A stretch of DNA of 64,000 bases, taken from Desulfosporosinus hippei DSM 8344. GTDB lineage: Bacteria; Bacillota; Desulfitobacteriia; Desulfitobacteriales; Desulfitobacteriaceae. Shown piece by piece: positions 61,872 through 64,000 of this stretch. The DNA lies in the NCBI RefSeq assembly GCF_900100785.1, contig NZ_FNCP01000016.1, positions 1-64,000 of the forward strand. Reading direction: 5' to 3'. The first letter of the stretch is position 1, and every line of letters begins with the position of its first letter. Position numbers and translations under genes: made by a program. Below the pieces are notes generated by a model that saw only the letters and a list, made by a program, of their open reading frames with translations, did no database searches and was not told the origin of the DNA.

Positions 61872-63890
61872 GTGACAGAAAATATCTATCTGGTAATGCT
61901 GCTGCTGTTTAGCGCAGGCATTATACTGCCCATTCTTACCAGCGGCAGCCCAAAAATAACGAACATTTTAGCTCACGGTTTAGCAGTGTTAGGTTGTTTA
62001 GCCATTGTGGCCTGTTCAGTCGAAGTATTTATGACCGGCGGCGTGACTTTTACTTATGCTATGGGATTGCCGGTGGGATCGTTAATCATCCGAATTGATA
62101 ATTTGTCTGCTTTTTTCCTGCTGGCCTTAGGAGTTGTAGGGACAGCGGCCAGTATTTACGCTCTCGGCTACAGCCGGGAGTATTACAAGCAGCGTTTAGG
62201 ATTAATGGCCGCCCTGTATAACTGTTTTATCTTATCAATGGCTCTGGTCTTGACCGTCAGTCAGGTGGCCTATTTCCTGATCGCCTGGGAGCTAATGACC
62301 GTAGTTTCTTTCTTCCTGGTCAACCATGAATATGAAAAGACAGCTAACACCCGGGCCGCCTATAAGTACATTTTGATGACTACCCTGGGAACAGTCTTTA
62401 TTACCACGGCCTTTTTAATCCTTACTATGACAGTGCACAGTTTGGACTTCCAAATGTTCAAAGGTGCTTCCTTAACAAGTACTATGCGTAATATTGTTTT
62501 TTTCTGTGCTTTACTTGGTTTCGGTACCAAGGCAGGTGTGATCCCCCTGCACATTTGGCTGCCTGAAGCACACCCGGCGGCACCCAGCCATGTCTCTGCT
62601 CTGATGTCCGGTATTATGATCAAAACTGCAATTTATGGTATGTGCCGGTTTTTCCTGGAGTTCTTGGGTGTCGGACCTGCCTGGTGGGGTGAGGTGGTTC
62701 TTTTCTTGGCCATTATCTCTTCAGTCCTCGGTGTTTTATATGCCCTGATGCAAAACGACCTAAAGCGCTTGCTGGCCTATAGCTCGGTGGAAAACATCGG
62801 TATCATCTTGCTGGGTATTGGCGCGGGTATGGTCTTCATGAGTAACAATCAGCCTGTTCTGGCGGGACTGGCTTTTGCAGCAGGACTTTTTCACCTTTTT
62901 AACCACGCCGTCTTTAAATCCCTGCTCTTCCTGGGTGCCGGTTCGGTACTATACTCAACCCATACTAAAAACATTGAGGACCTGGGCGGACTGATCAAGA
63001 AAATGCCTTATACCGCAGTTTTCTTCCTGACCGGCGCCGCTGCAATCTCAGCTTTGCCGACACTGAACGGTTTCGTCAGCGAATGGCTGACCTACCAGTC
63101 ACTTTTCTATCTGCCTCAGGCAGTAACCGGTATCCTTCCTCGTTTAGGGTCTGTTCTTCTGATTGCTTTGCTGGGCTTAACGGGGGCCCTGGCAGCTAAC
63201 TGTTTTGTTAAGGCCTTTGGAGTAACCTTCCTGGCCAAGCCCCGCAGTAAACACGCGGAACAGGCCAAAGAAGTTCCCGCCACAATGCTGACCGGGATGG
63301 GCCTTCTGTCCCTGATGTGTTTTGCCCTGGGTGTTTGGCCCCAAGGGATGCTCAAGCTTTTACAGGGAGTTTTATCCCAATTTGCCGGACTTGAGGTCAG
63401 CACTCTGTTCAACCACCAGTGGTATGCTGCAGCCTTTAACATTCCCCAGGCCAATGGCGTCATCGCCATGCCGGTGGTCGTAGGTATGCTGGTTCTTGGT
63501 CTGATTGCCGCTGTGCTGGTCTATAACTTCAATGGCAAACCGAAAAATGTGGAAGGTGAAACCTGGACCTGCGGTATTATTCCTAACGCCCGGATGGAAT
63601 ACACTGCCACCGGCTTTGCCCAACCCGTTCGCCGGGCCTATAAGGCTTTTCTCCGCACGAAAGACACGGTTACTGCCGATAAATCCCTTAATCCCTACCA
63701 CGGGGTTAAGATGAAAATGACCGTGGGGATTAGCTATTTGATCGACGTGTGGCTTTATCGACCGGTCAAAAAAGGAATCTTGTTCTTGGTCAACCGTGTC
63801 AAACCCCTGCAATCCGGTAATTTGCAGCATTACATCGGTTATGTCCTGCTGGTAACGGTGGTTATCCTAATTCTGGGAGTGAGGTGGTAA
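61872..63890 (+). CDS. Hydrogenase-4/complex I-type proton-translocating subunit (HyfB/NuoL/MrpD family)
   Basis: The 672-residue product has about 14-16 membrane helices. Conserved segments include VAYFLIAWELMTVVSFFLVNHE (Glu in the membrane), GFGTKAGVIPLHIWLPEAHPAAPSHVSALM and LKRLLAYSSVENIGIILLGIG, then FHLFNHAVFKSLLFLGAGS. These are signatures of antiporter-like subunits that couple redox chemistry to ion transport in formate hydrogenlyase or membrane hydrogenases. GTG 61872 follows AGGTGGTG; an in-frame GTG at 61860 overlaps that site. The NuoH-like subunit starts two bases later, so an hyf-type operon begins here. Confidence 0.88.
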   Translation: MTENIYLVMLLLFSAGIILPILTSGSPKITNILAHGLAVLGCLAIVACSVEVFMTGGVTFTYAMGLPVGSLIIRIDNLSAFFLLALGVVGTAASIYALGYSREYYKQRLGLMAALYNCFILSMALVLTVSQVAYFLIAWELMTVVSFFLVNHEYEKTANTRAAYKYILMTTLGTVFITTAFLILTMTVHSLDFQMFKGASLTSTMRNIVFFCALLGFGTKAGVIPLHIWLPEAHPAAPSHVSALMSGIMIKTAIYGMCRFFLEFLGVGPAWWGEVVLFLAIISSVLGVLYALMQNDLKRLLAYSSVENIGIILLGIGAGMVFMSNNQPVLAGLAFAAGLFHLFNHAVFKSLLFLGAGSVLYSTHTKNIEDLGGLIKKMPYTAVFFLTGAAAISALPTLNGFVSEWLTYQSLFYLPQAVTGILPRLGSVLLIALLGLTGALAANCFVKAFGVTFLAKPRSKHAEQAKEVPATMLTGMGLLSLMCFALGVWPQGMLKLLQGVLSQFAGLEVSTLFNHQWYAAAFNIPQANGVIAMPVVVGMLVLGLIAAVLVYNFNGKPKNVEGETWTCGIIPNARMEYTATGFAQPVRRAYKAFLRTKDTVTADKSLNPYHGVKMKMTVGISYLIDVWLYRPVKKGILFLVNRVKPLQSGNLQHYIGYVLLVTVVILILGVRW

Positions 63891-63892
63891 GC

Positions 63893-64000
63893 ATGTCGGT
63901 ATTGTTCATGATCATTCAGGTTGTCGTGCTGGCAGTGCTGGCTCCTTTGGTGGCCGGTGTGATTAAAAACACCAAGGGCAAAATGCAAAGCAGAAGGGGA
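63893..64000 (+). CDS. HyfC/NuoH-like membrane subunit (3' end outside window)
   Basis: The first 36 residues are visible (MSVLFMIIQVVVLAVLAPLV, then AGVIKNTKGKMQSRRG). The start of a helix followed by KxxxQxRxG fits the NuoH/HyfC/EchB family, the quinone- or ferredoxin-side membrane anchor. GAGGTGG precedes the ATG, two bases after the HyfB-like stop. Confidence 0.75.
   Translation, partial: MSVLFMIIQVVVLAVLAPLVAGVIKNTKGKMQSRRG

Overview
The window looks like a chromosomal segment of an anaerobic, spore-forming, low-to-mid GC Firmicute of the Peptococcaceae type (Desulfosporosinus/Desulfitobacterium-like). This is inferred from the gene mix: a collagen-like Gly-X-Thr exosporium-type protein, a cobalamin riboswitch, many two-component systems, 4Fe-4S proteins, a formate-hydrogenlyase/complex-I-type operon and a membrane-anchored molybdopterin oxidoreductase. 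The genus is a judgement from gene content, not from a search.

Layout. 0-2 kb: 3' part of a collagen-like protein and an alpha/beta hydrolase. 2-8 kb (minus): a DUF2325 protein lying between two copies of one gene's 3' end, then a cytochrome b/MsrP-like molybdoenzyme fusion, a two-component system and a methionine-rich lipoprotein, all on one strand. 8-14 kb: an AraC-type response regulator and a PocR-type histidine kinase flanking alanine dehydrogenase, with an IS110 relic. 14-17 kb: three small or medium membrane proteins, one C39-peptidase-like. 17-20 kb: ArsR regulator and Cd/Zn-type P-ATPase. 20-24 kb: GntR(YtrA)-ABC transporter operon. 24.5-27 kb: cobalamin riboswitch, zinc alcohol dehydrogenase and TrpD-like phosphoribosyltransferase. 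27-36 kb: XRE regulator, diguanylate cyclase, a 1736-residue surface protein with SpaA/CnaB repeats, a sortase, and a c-di-GMP riboswitch followed by a CAP-domain secreted protein. 36-39 kb: LysR with azlCD and an acetyltransferase. 39.8-47.3 kb: an RNA-repair island with two WYL regulators, a tRNA-like RNA cluster, an SPFH/slipin, a HEAT-repeat protein, PrfH and RtcB. 47.3-49.5 kb: a broken Hol-Tox type I toxin, MarR with a split operator, a frameshifted NapH-like gene and a ferredoxin. 49.7-56.5 kb: CWB2-PPIC surface chaperone, radical SAM protein, PAS kinase and NtrC-type regulator. 56.7-61.2 kb: a complete NAD salvage cassette (nrtR-pncA-pncB-nadD-nadE). 61.8 kb to the end: start of an hyf-like hydrogenase/complex-I operon.

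How the parts work together. The strongest candidate for an unusual system is the RNA-repair island. RtcB (3'-phosphate RNA ligase) and PrfH (GGQ-bearing release-factor homologue) are a known ribosome/RNA rescue pair. Here they lie behind WYL regulators and about 400 bp of degenerate tRNA-like sequence with textbook D- and T-arms but no complete tRNA. A second candidate is the methionine-rich lipoprotein / two-component system / cytochrome b-MsrP fusion, which resembles a methionine-sulfoxide-based oxidant sink. A third is the cobalamin-riboswitch pair. A fourth is the neighbourhood holding a diguanylate cyclase, an adhesin, a sortase and a c-di-GMP riboswitch.

The window is also rich in small gene relics: duplicated gene 3' ends, hairpin repeats, two damaged type I toxin loci and several frameshifted or truncated genes. 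This suggests repeated insertion and decay between conserved operons.
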